Assembly: GCA_015487985.1 (NCBI GenBank) | Contig: WFOP01000173.1 | Coordinates: 1-5,096, forward strand | DNA: 5,096 nt | Source: Hyphomicrobiales bacterium | GTDB taxonomy: Bacteria; Pseudomonadota; Alphaproteobacteria; Rhizobiales; Devosiaceae | Reading direction: 5' to 3' | Shown here: in pieces, positions 1 to 5,096 of the stretch | Layout: every line of letters starts with the position of its first letter | How positions within the stretch are numbered: position 1 is the stretch's first letter | The notes under the pieces: generated by a model | What the model was told of the DNA's origin: nothing | Seen by the model: the letters and a program-made list of their open reading frames with translations, nothing else | The model's database searches: none | Position numbers and translations under genes: made by a program

Positions 1-2
1 AA

Positions 3-1118
3 GACGCCTTTGAGGTACAGGACGCCCCTGAGGCAAAAGCCCTTGATGTGGTGGAGCTGAAAAAGAGTTTTGGCAGCGTTGATGTGCTCAAATCCATCAG
101 TGTCAGCATGGAAAAAGGGGATTTTCTGGTGCTGGTGGGACCATCGGGTTGCGGCAAATCCACTTTGCTCAATTGCATTGCGGGCCTTGAGGAGGTGAGC
201 GGGGGTGCCGTTTTTATCGGGGGGCGCAATGTTACCCAATCGCCCCCCCGGGAGCGAAATATCGCGATGGTTTTTCAATCCTATGCGCTTTATCCCAGCA
301 TGACGGTGGCGCAAAATATCGCTTTTGGCATGAAGGTGCGCAAGGTGCCCAAAGATCAAAGCGAAGCCAAAACCGCTCAGGTGGCCAAAATTTTGCAGAT
401 TGAGCCATTGCTTGATCGCAAACCGGGGCAATTGTCGGGCGGGCAACGCCAGCGGGTGGCCATGGGGCGGGCACTGGTGCGGGACCCGGAGTTGTTTTTG
501 TTCGATGAGCCCCTGTCCAATCTTGACGCAAAATTGCGGGTGGAGATGCGCGGCGAAATCCGTTCGCTGCACCAGCGGTTGGGGGCCTCGATTGTGTATG
601 TTACCCACGATCAGGTGGAAGCCATGACGCTGGGCACCCGTATTGTGGTGCTCAGGGACGGGGAAATTCAACAAAACGGCACCCCGAATGAGATTTATAA
701 TCGCCCTGCCAATTTGTTTGTCGCCGATTTTATGGGGTCACCACCCATGAATCTGGTCGGGGCAAAGGTGCGGGTTGAAAAAGCAAAAGTGAGCTTTGAT
801 TTTGGTGGTGGAGTTTCACTGGTGGGCAAATCCGTGCCCGATGGCCTGAAGGGGTTTGATGGTAAAAATATCATTGTGGGGATACGGCCTGAAACCCTGA
901 GCGTGCCAAAGACGGGTGCGGGGGATTTAACCCTTGTGGTCAAAAATCTGGAGCATACCGGCTCTGACATATATGTAACCCTTGAATTGGGGGAAGAGGC
1001 CTTTTTGGCCCGGTTGAGCGGGCGGCAGAAAGTCCATGTGGGGCAGGCCCTGGGGTTGAAAATTCAGGGGGACAGTATCTGTTATTTTGACCCTGAAACC
1101 GAACAGGCAATCCGGTAA
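3..1118 (+). CDS. ABC transporter ATP-binding protein, MalK/UgpC (CUT1 sugar importer) type, 5' partial
   Basis: Cytoplasmic ATPase subunit that would energise a binding-protein-dependent importer. Counting from the GTG at 48, the nucleotide-binding domain has Walker A GPSGCGKST (31-39), Q-loop Q77, signature LSGGQ (129-133), Walker B LFLFDEP (149-155, catalytic E154), D-loop SNLD (157-160) and switch H187. A C-terminal MalK-like OB/TOBE regulatory region follows from about 235, with GIRPE at 278-282 and FDPETEQAI near the end. The extra domain and the NIAMVFQSYALYP segment are typical of sugar and glycerol-phosphate importers (CUT1) rather than peptide importers. The frame is open upstream of 48 to the window edge, and the residues before it (ALDV) look like the first beta-strand of the fold. 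The real start is therefore probably upstream of the window and GTG48 is only a fallback. No matching sugar permease or receptor is visible, so the substrate is unknown. Confidence 0.93.
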   Translation, partial: DAFEVQDAPEAKALDVVELKKSFGSVDVLKSISVSMEKGDFLVLVGPSGCGKSTLLNCIAGLEEVSGGAVFIGGRNVTQSPPRERNIAMVFQSYALYPSMTVAQNIAFGMKVRKVPKDQSEAKTAQVAKILQIEPLLDRKPGQLSGGQRQRVAMGRALVRDPELFLFDEPLSNLDAKLRVEMRGEIRSLHQRLGASIVYVTHDQVEAMTLGTRIVVLRDGEIQQNGTPNEIYNRPANLFVADFMGSPPMNLVGAKVRVEKAKVSFDFGGGVSLVGKSVPDGLKGFDGKNIIVGIRPETLSVPKTGAGDLTLVVKNLEHTGSDIYVTLELGEEAFLARLSGRQKVHVGQALGLKIQGDSICYFDPETEQAIR

Positions 1119-1151
1119 AATGATAACGCCAATAATATGTGATGAACGTGC

Positions 1152-1166
1152 AGAAAAGTCTTTTCT
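1152..1166. promoter_or_regulatory. 15-bp perfect palindrome upstream of the peroxiredoxin gene
   Basis: The arms AGAAAAG (1152-1158) and CTTTTCT (1160-1166) are exact reverse complements around a single central T. A one-base loop makes a stable RNA hairpin unlikely and no T-run follows, so a protein-binding site on DNA is more plausible than a terminator for the ATPase gene. Its centre lies 25 bp before that of the second palindrome (1173-1195). The binding protein is unknown; operator function is inferred from symmetry and position only. Confidence 0.35.
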
Positions 1167-1172
1167 CGCGCA

Positions 1173-1198
1173 GGAATTGTGCTTAGAACAATTCCAAG
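1173..1198. promoter_or_regulatory. Candidate operator with LysR-type dyad symmetry
   Basis: The arms GGAATTGT (1173-1180) and ACAATTCC (1188-1195) are exact reverse complements separated by 7 bp. The inner part reads ATTGT-N7-ACAAT, which contains the T-N11-A spacing (T1178, A1190) known for LysR-family regulators. OxyR belongs to that family and commonly controls peroxide-defence genes. An overlapping imperfect dyad, CTTAGAA-CAA-TTCCAAG (1182-1198), resembles the alphaproteobacterial Irr iron-control element as I recall it, with mismatches. The site ends 37 bp before the chosen peroxiredoxin start. A regulatory role is inferred; which regulator binds cannot be decided here. Confidence 0.4.
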
Positions 1199-1223
1199 TT
1201 CAATTCACAAACATATATATACT

Positions 1224-1227
1224 GGAG
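1224..1227 (+). promoter_or_regulatory. Ribosome binding site fixing the peroxiredoxin start
   Basis: GGAG sits 8 nt before ATG1236. The longer in-frame start ATG1179 lies inside the left arm of the 1173-1195 palindrome, has no purine-rich site just before it, and would add 19 residues unlike any peroxiredoxin N-terminus. This supports initiation at 1236. Confidence 0.75.
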
Positions 1228-1235
1228 AAATTACA

Positions 1236-1757
1236 ATGATCGGGCGCAAGGTTCCACAGGTCACTTTTCACACACGCGTGCGCGACGAAAACATTGGTGG
1301 GGACAATCCGTTTCGCTGGGAAGATAAAACAAGCGATGATTATTTTGCCGGCAAACGGGTAGTTTTGTTCTCCCTGCCGGGGGCGTTCACGCCAACATGT
1401 TCAACGTTTCAATTGCCCGATTTTGAAAAGCTGGCGGATGAATTTGCCGCCAAAGGCATTGATGAAATCTATTGCATTTCGGTCAACGATACTTTTGTGA
1501 TGAACGCCTGGGGCAAATCTCAGGGGCTGAAAAATGTCAAACTCATTCCCGATGGATCAGGGGAATTCACTCGTAAAATGGGCATGCTGGTGGCCAAGGA
1601 CAATCTTGGATTTGGCATGCGTTCATGGCGCTATGCGGCGATTGTCAATGACGGGATTGTTGAAAAATGGTTCGAAGAGGACGGTTTTTGCGATAATGCC
1701 GGGGATGACCCATATGGCAATTCTTCACCACAAAACCTGTTGAAAAATCTGGATTAA
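1236..1757 (+). CDS. Peroxiredoxin, Prx5-type (AhpC/TSA-redoxin superfamily)
   Basis: Thiol peroxidase of 173 aa that would reduce hydrogen peroxide and organic hydroperoxides in the cytoplasm using glutathione/glutaredoxin or thioredoxin. The active-site loop PGAFTPTCS (48-56) carries the peroxidatic C55 with the supporting P48 and T52; R129 in GMRSWRY is the likely active-site arginine. Segments SVNDTFVMNAW (82-92), PDGSGEFT (105-112) and MGMLVAKDNLGFGMRSWRY (115-133) closely match the peroxiredoxin half of Haemophilus-type Prx/glutaredoxin hybrids. The protein ends at D173, so there is no fused glutaredoxin. C80 sits 25 residues after C55, as in human PRDX5 (C47/C72). A third cysteine, C152 in GFCDNAGDDPYG, might act as resolving cysteine. 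It appears to be a one-gene transcript, preceded by palindromes and followed by a terminator. An RBS supports the chosen start. Only the reductant and the 1-Cys versus 2-Cys mechanism are open. Confidence 0.95.
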   Translation: MIGRKVPQVTFHTRVRDENIGGDNPFRWEDKTSDDYFAGKRVVLFSLPGAFTPTCSTFQLPDFEKLADEFAAKGIDEIYCISVNDTFVMNAWGKSQGLKNVKLIPDGSGEFTRKMGMLVAKDNLGFGMRSWRYAAIVNDGIVEKWFEEDGFCDNAGDDPYGNSSPQNLLKNLD

Positions 1758-1759
1758 AC

Positions 1760-1786
1760 GGATTTAGCCGGATTTGAAACCGATTT
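1760..1786. repeat. Phased GATTT repeats after the peroxiredoxin stop
   Basis: GATTT occurs at 1761, 1771 and 1782, the first two as exact GGATTT, with a partial copy (GGATTA) overlapping the stop codon. Spacing is 10-11 bp, about one helical turn. This may be chance in a short AT-richer spacer; no function is assigned. Confidence 0.3.
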
Positions 1787-1790
1787 ATTG

Positions 1791-1831
1791 ATGCCGTGCC
1801 GGAGCGAATGTTCGGGCGCGGCATTTTGTTT
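1791..1831 (+). terminator. Intrinsic terminator of the peroxiredoxin transcript
   Basis: A 10-bp stem pairs ATGCCGTGCC (1791-1800) with GGCGCGGCAT (1815-1824), with one G-U pair and a 14-nt loop. It is followed by TTTGTTT (1825-1831). It lies 34 bp after the peroxiredoxin stop codon and separates that gene from the hydrolase-transporter unit. Confidence 0.8.
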
Positions 1832-1868
1832 GACCGGGCCAGGGGGCAATCTGACGAGTTGAATTATG

Positions 1869-1897
1869 TTGACATGGGTTTCACACAGGCACACTCT
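1869..1897 (+). promoter_or_regulatory. Possible sigma70-type promoter for the hydrolase-transporter operon
   Basis: A perfect -35 hexamer TTGACA lies at 1869-1874, downstream of the peroxiredoxin terminator and 67 bp before the hydrolase start. At 17-bp spacing the -10 position (1892-1897, CACTCT) matches TATAAT at only two positions, so either the promoter is activator-dependent or the hexamer is coincidental. A promoter somewhere in 1832-1930 is expected because the terminator precedes it. Confidence 0.3.
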
Positions 1898-1905
1898 CAC
1901 ACTCT
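1890..1905. repeat. Tandem 8-bp direct repeat in the hydrolase leader
   Basis: CACACTCT is present twice back to back (1890-1897 and 1898-1905), and the preceding CACACAGG (1882-1889) looks like a degenerate third copy. It overlaps the expected -10 region of the candidate promoter. Function unknown; it could be a binding site or a slippage product. Confidence 0.5.
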
Positions 1906-1930
1906 GGCAGTTGATTGGTATGAGATTTGT

Positions 1931-1935
1931 GGTGG
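1931..1935 (+). promoter_or_regulatory. Ribosome binding site for the TTG start of the hydrolase
   Basis: GGTGG ends 6 nt before TTG1942. An in-frame TGA at 1936-1938 rules out any earlier start, and the next in-frame ATG (M29) would delete the conserved N-terminal helix before LVRMPTLNPPG. TTG1942 is therefore the best start despite its rarity. Confidence 0.6.
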
Positions 1936-1941
1936 TGAGAA

Positions 1942-3231
1942 TTGCATCCATTAAAACAGAAAATCCGGGATGAAATCGAAGGGCGTCGGGATGACCTGAT
2001 TGCCTTGACGCAGGATTTGGTGCGCATGCCCACGCTGAACCCGCCCGGGCACGGATATCTTGAGATTTGCGAATATCTTGAGCGGCGGTTGAAAAAGTCC
2101 GGTTTTGAAACCGAGCTGATACGTGCTTTGGATACGCCCGGGGACAGTCAAAAATATCCACGCTGGAACATTGTTGCGCGCCGCGAGGGCATAACCGGCG
2201 GAGAATGTGTACATTTCAATTCACATATCGACGTGGTGGAGGTCGGGAACGACTGGAGCTTTGACCCGTTTGGCGGGGAGTTGCGCGACGGTAAAATCTA
2301 TGGGCGCGGCACCTGCGATATGAAGGGGGGGCTGGCGGCCTCGATCATTGCTGCGGAGGTGTTTATTGCGCTTGTGCCCGATTATGCCGGAGCCATCGAA
2401 ATTTCGGGGACGGCGGACGAAGAAACCGGCGGGTTTGGTGGCGTCGCCTATCTGGCGGAAAAAGGTTATTTCACGCCTGAAAAAGTTCAGCATGTGATTA
2501 TCCCCGAACCCTTGAACAAGGACCGGATTTGTCTTGGACATCGTGGCGTGTGGTGGGCGGAAATTGAAACCAAAGGGCATATTGCCCATGGTTCCATGCC
2601 GTTTTTAGGCGATTGCGCGGTGCGCCACATGGGGGCGGTGGTGCATGAAATGGAGGAAAGTCTTTTTCCGGCGCTTGCCAAACGTACCACTTCAATGCCG
2701 GTGGTGCCAGCGGGGGCCAGACAGTCCACAATGAATTTGAATTCGTTTCATGGCGGGCTTGAAGAACCCGAAGAAGGTTTTACCGGGTTTCCCGCCGCCA
2801 TTGTGCCCGACAGTTGCCGCATGATTATTGACCGGCGCTACCTGATTGAAGAAAAGCCCGATCAGGTGCGCCAGGAAGTGGTGGACCTGTTGGAAAAGGT
2901 GAAATCGGAACGCCCTAAATTTGACTACAAGCTCAATGAAATGTGGCAGGTTGCCCCCACAATGACACAAAAGGATGCGCCGGTTGTGACCCGTGTGGCG
3001 CAGGCGATTGAAGATGTGCTGGGGGTTGAGCCGAGTTATGTCGTGTCGCCTGGGACCTATGACCAAAAGCATATTGACCGGATCGGGAAGATGAAAAACT
3101 GTATTGCCTATGGGCCGGGCATTCTGGATCTGGCGCATCAACCGGATGAATATGTGGGGGTGGATGACATGGTACAAAGTGCGCAAGTGATGGCGCTGAC
3201 GCTTTTTGACCTGCTGGAGAAAACTGACTAG
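1942..3231 (+). CDS. M20-family metallohydrolase (ArgE/DapE/ACY1/CPG2 type)
   Basis: Zinc-dependent cytoplasmic amidohydrolase or peptidase of 429 aa, the usual family length. The N-terminal LVRMPTLNPPG (26-36) is typical. Expected co-catalytic metal-site residues are all present: H95 and catalytic D97 in SHIDVV, bridging D126 in GRGTCDMKGG, general base E160 and ligand E161 in TADEETGG, E189 in IPEP, and H399 in LAHQPDEY. H216 in HIAHGSMP opens the lid/dimerisation domain and is the conserved histidine contributed across the dimer in DapE-like enzymes. The family includes acetylornithine deacetylase, succinyl-diaminopimelate desuccinylase, aminoacylases and carboxypeptidases, and sequence alone does not separate these. 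Being first in a unit with a peptide-type receptor and permease suggests catabolism of an imported acylated amino acid or peptide rather than arginine or lysine biosynthesis; this is inference. It starts at TTG and is followed 59 bp later by the receptor gene. Confidence 0.92.
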   Translation: MHPLKQKIRDEIEGRRDDLIALTQDLVRMPTLNPPGHGYLEICEYLERRLKKSGFETELIRALDTPGDSQKYPRWNIVARREGITGGECVHFNSHIDVVEVGNDWSFDPFGGELRDGKIYGRGTCDMKGGLAASIIAAEVFIALVPDYAGAIEISGTADEETGGFGGVAYLAEKGYFTPEKVQHVIIPEPLNKDRICLGHRGVWWAEIETKGHIAHGSMPFLGDCAVRHMGAVVHEMEESLFPALAKRTTSMPVVPAGARQSTMNLNSFHGGLEEPEEGFTGFPAAIVPDSCRMIIDRRYLIEEKPDQVRQEVVDLLEKVKSERPKFDYKLNEMWQVAPTMTQKDAPVVTRVAQAIEDVLGVEPSYVVSPGTYDQKHIDRIGKMKNCIAYGPGILDLAHQPDEYVGVDDMVQSAQVMALTLFDLLEKTD

Positions 3232-3253
3232 ACTTTACATTACGTTTTGCAAC

Positions 3254-3270
3254 CGGGGCATCAGACCCCG
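3254..3270 (+). other. Small GC hairpin between hydrolase and receptor genes
   Basis: CGGGG (3254-3258) pairs with CCCCG (3266-3270) around a 7-nt loop, with no T-run afterwards, so it is not an intrinsic terminator. It ends 20 bp before the receptor start, just upstream of its RBS. It might stabilise a processed receptor mRNA or influence translation; at only 5 bp, chance is possible. Confidence 0.4.
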
Positions 3271-3290
3271 ATATTGAAGGGAAGCAAATT

Positions 3291-4775
3291 ATGAAAAAAC
3301 CAAGCTATTTGGCACTGGTTGGCGCGGCCTTGCTGCTGGCAACGAGCCTGACGCCGGCGATGGCGGCAAGAACAGATATCAACGTTGGCATGGTGCTTGA
3401 GCCGCCCAACCTTGACCCCACAGCGGGCGCTGCGGCGGCCATTGATGAAGTGGTTTATGCCAATGTTTTTGAGGGGCTGACGCGGTTTAACAGTTCGGGG
3501 GAAGTCATTCCCGCCTTGGCACAAAGCTGGGATATTTCGGACGACGGGCTGGTTTATACCTTTAATCTGCCTTCGGGGGTCACTTTTCACGATGGCACCA
3601 CGTTTGATGCCCAGGATGTAAAGTTTTCCCTTGATCGGGCGCGGGCCGAAGATTCAACCAATGCCAAGAAGAATATTTTTGAGGGCATTGACACGGTGGA
3701 AGTACTCGATGCCAATACCGTGCGCGTTACGCTGACCAAGCCTGACGGTTTGTTTTTGTTCCAGATGGCCAAGGGCGATGCGGTGATCGTTGCCCCTGAG
3801 AGCGCGGCGGACAATGCCACCAATCCCATTGGCACCGGCCCGTTCAAGTTTGACGACTGGGTGCAGGGGGACCGGGTGGAGCTGAGTAAGTATGAGGGCT
3901 ATTGGGGTAACCCTGTGGCGCTGGATCAGGTGACGTTCAAGTTCATCGCTGATCCAACGGCGGCGTTTGCTGCGATGATGGCGGAAGATGTGGATGCATT
4001 CCCCAACTTCCCCGCACCTGAAACGCTGGCGCAACTTGATGCGGACCCCAGATTTTCCGTGGTTGTGGGGGCAACGGAAGGGGAGACGATTCTTTCCACC
4101 AACAACGCCAACCCGCCCCTTGATGATATCCGGGTGCGCAAAGCCATTGCCCATGCCATTGACCGGCAGGCAATTATTGATGGGGCAATGTTTGGTTATG
4201 GCACCCCCATCGGCACCCATTTTAATCCTTCCAATCCCAACTATGTGGATTTGACCGCGCAATCTGATTATGACCCGGACAAATCGCGGGCATTGCTGGC
4301 CGAGGCGGGCATTACAGACCTGACTTTGCGTTTGAAACTGCCGCCCCCCTCTTATGCCCGTCGCGGGGGTGAGGTCATTGCCGCCCAGTTGCGTGCCGTT
4401 GGCATTGAAACCGAGGTGACCAATGTTGAATGGGCGCAGTGGCTGGATGAAGTTTACAAGCAGCGCGATTATGATCTGACCATTGTGTCACATACCGAGC
4501 CGTTTGATATCGGCATTTATGTGCGGGATGATTATTATTTCAATTATTCCTCCGATGAGATGGTGGCGATCATGAATGAACTGAACGACACCACTGACCC
4601 GGCAGCGCGCACATTGTTGATCCAAAAGGCGCAGAAACATATCGCGGATGACTATGTGAACGGATATCTGTTTCAGCTGGCCAAAACCGGTGTGGCAAAT
4701 TCCAAGATCAACGGGTTGTGGGAGAACTCTCCAACTCAGGCCAACGATATGACCGGCGTTTTCTGGTCTGACTGA
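3291..4775 (+). CDS. Periplasmic substrate-binding protein of a peptide-type ABC importer (SBP family 5, DppA/OppA-like)
   Basis: Extracytoplasmic receptor of 494 aa that would capture the ligand and deliver it to the membrane permease. Residues 1-25 form a Sec signal peptide: KK charge, hydrophobic core YLALVGAALLLATSL, and an AMA cleavage site before A26. There is no lipobox cysteine, so it should be a soluble periplasmic protein. The family-5 signature is clear in LAQSW followed by SDDGLVYTF (83-91) and GVTFHDGTTFDAQDV (96-110). NPIGTGPFKF (178-187) and DDIRVRKAIAHAIDR (278-292) are further hallmarks. AAGGGA (3277-3282) gives a good RBS 8 nt before ATG. The family binds di- and oligopeptides, nickel, glutathione, opines and some sugars. 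The neighbouring M20 hydrolase favours an amide-containing ligand, but specificity cannot be read from the sequence. A strong terminator directly downstream suggests that the receptor is made in excess over the permease. Confidence 0.95.
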   Translation: MKKPSYLALVGAALLLATSLTPAMAARTDINVGMVLEPPNLDPTAGAAAAIDEVVYANVFEGLTRFNSSGEVIPALAQSWDISDDGLVYTFNLPSGVTFHDGTTFDAQDVKFSLDRARAEDSTNAKKNIFEGIDTVEVLDANTVRVTLTKPDGLFLFQMAKGDAVIVAPESAADNATNPIGTGPFKFDDWVQGDRVELSKYEGYWGNPVALDQVTFKFIADPTAAFAAMMAEDVDAFPNFPAPETLAQLDADPRFSVVVGATEGETILSTNNANPPLDDIRVRKAIAHAIDRQAIIDGAMFGYGTPIGTHFNPSNPNYVDLTAQSDYDPDKSRALLAEAGITDLTLRLKLPPPSYARRGGEVIAAQLRAVGIETEVTNVEWAQWLDEVYKQRDYDLTIVSHTEPFDIGIYVRDDYYFNYSSDEMVAIMNELNDTTDPAARTLLIQKAQKHIADDYVNGYLFQLAKTGVANSKINGLWENSPTQANDMTGVFWSD

Positions 4776-4796
4776 GTTACGCCCAAAAGTTAGTTG

Positions 4797-4825
4797 AGGG
4801 GCCGGGAAACTGGCCCCTTTTTTTT
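4797..4825 (+). terminator. Intrinsic terminator/attenuator between receptor and permease genes
   Basis: A 9-bp stem (4797-4805 with 4810-4818, one G-U pair) is closed by a GAAA tetraloop (4806-4809) and runs into eight T residues (4818-4825). It begins 22 bp after the receptor stop. Because a permease of the same importer type starts 25 bp later on the same strand, it probably works by partial termination inside the operon, as is common after binding-protein genes. A separate permease promoter is possible but none is obvious in 4826-4850. Confidence 0.88.
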
Positions 4826-4850
4826 ACCCCGGAATGGCAGAAGTTCTTTA

Positions 4851-5096
4851 ATGCTGGTTTTCATTCTCAAACGACTGATCTCACTTTTGCTGACGTTGAT
4901 TGCAGCCAGTTTTGTGATATTCTTTGTTGTTGAGGTGGTGCCGGGGGACCCCGCCCAATTCATGATGGGGTTTGAGGCCTCGCCCGAAGCGGTGGAGGCG
5001 CTGCGTGAGCAGTTGGGCCTGAATCTGCCCTTGTGGGAGCGTTATCTGTCCTGGATTTTCGGGCTGCTTCAGGGGGACTTTGGCACTTCTTATACC
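4851..5096 (+). CDS. ABC transporter permease, DppB/OppB type, 3' partial
   Basis: First 82 codons of an inner-membrane permease; the frame is open to the right edge. It begins MLVFILKRLISLLLTL, has one hydrophobic membrane segment (about 4-28) and continues with EVVPGDPAQFMMG, then SPEAVEALREQLGLNLPLWERYL and the GLLQGDFGTSY block. These are the standard N-terminal features of the first permease in peptide/nickel importers (RLIPGDPA, LGLD.PL..RY, GDLGTSY in relatives). CAGAAG (4838-4843) is a weak RBS 7 nt before ATG. It would pair with a DppC-type permease and ATPase(s), expected downstream but outside the window. Assignment to the same importer as the upstream receptor is inferred from order and family match. 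Confidence 0.92.
   Translation, partial: MLVFILKRLISLLLTLIAASFVIFFVVEVVPGDPAQFMMGFEASPEAVEALREQLGLNLPLWERYLSWIFGLLQGDFGTSYT

Noticed and set aside
1214..1223. TATATATACT as a -10 box for the peroxiredoxin.
   Set aside because: It is so close to the RBS that the transcript would start at or within the Shine-Dalgarno sequence, and no -35 hexamer lies 17 bp upstream.
1179..1235. Longer peroxiredoxin starting at ATG1179 (19 extra residues).
   Set aside because: The added residues do not resemble the family, the start sits inside a palindrome without an RBS, and ATG1236 has GGAG at ideal spacing.
1905..1922. Sigma54-like element (TGGCAG, 5 bp, TGGTA) before the hydrolase.
   Set aside because: The -12 element departs from TTGCA/T and the -24 element lacks the final C; too weak to call.
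1920..1973. Short ORF from ATG1920 (17 codons) overlapping the hydrolase start; possible leader peptide.
   Set aside because: It has no good RBS of its own and no amino-acid bias suggesting attenuation; it is most likely a chance frame across the M20 start.
1754..2161. Minus-strand ORF (135 aa) spanning the intergenic region before the hydrolase.
   Set aside because: It runs antisense through the peroxiredoxin terminator and into the M20 N-terminus, shows no family resemblance, and is best explained as a shadow.
3654..4262. Long minus-strand ORF (202 aa) and other minus-strand ORFs within 232-4262.
   Set aside because: They lie opposite clearly conserved genes, have Cys/His/Arg/Pro-rich shadow-like composition and show no recognisable domain.
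1..5096. CRISPR array, transposon ends, tRNA or riboswitch.
   Set aside because: No regularly spaced repeats, transposase, terminal inverted repeats, cloverleaf or recognisable aptamer core was found; all spacers are under 200 bp.

Overview
The window looks like bacterial chromosome, most likely from an alphaproteobacterium. This rests on the style of the proteins (a peroxiredoxin with a GDNPFRWEDKTSDDYFAGK-type N-terminus, a DppA-type periplasmic receptor with a Gram-negative signal peptide), moderately high GC, and frequent GGG and GTG codons. I cannot fix the genus. All genes lie on the + strand and coding density is high. No RNA gene, insertion sequence, CRISPR array or phage signature is visible.

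Left part (1-1118): the 3' part of a MalK/UgpC-type ABC ATPase. Its frame is open to the left edge, so the true start is probably outside the window. A 117-bp gap carrying two perfect DNA palindromes leads to a Prx5-type peroxiredoxin (1236-1757). A good intrinsic terminator follows it (1791-1831).

Right part (about 1860-5096): a second transcription unit. It begins with an M20-family metallohydrolase that starts at TTG (1942-3231). After a 59-bp spacer with a small GC hairpin comes a secreted family-5 solute-binding protein (3291-4775), then a strong intrinsic terminator with a GAAA tetraloop (4797-4825), then the first 82 codons of a DppB-type permease (4851 to the right edge). The unit reads as a peptide-type ABC importer with its own cytoplasmic hydrolase. 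The receptor captures an oligopeptide, acylated amino acid or similar ligand in the periplasm, the permease pair (only the first gene is visible) moves it in, and the M20 enzyme would cleave it. The terminator between receptor and permease should favour receptor expression over permease expression.

I see no clearly undescribed system. The points most worth a second look are the paired palindromes upstream of the peroxiredoxin, one of which has LysR-type (T-N11-A) geometry, the unusual cysteine placement in the peroxiredoxin, and the hydrolase-importer pairing.
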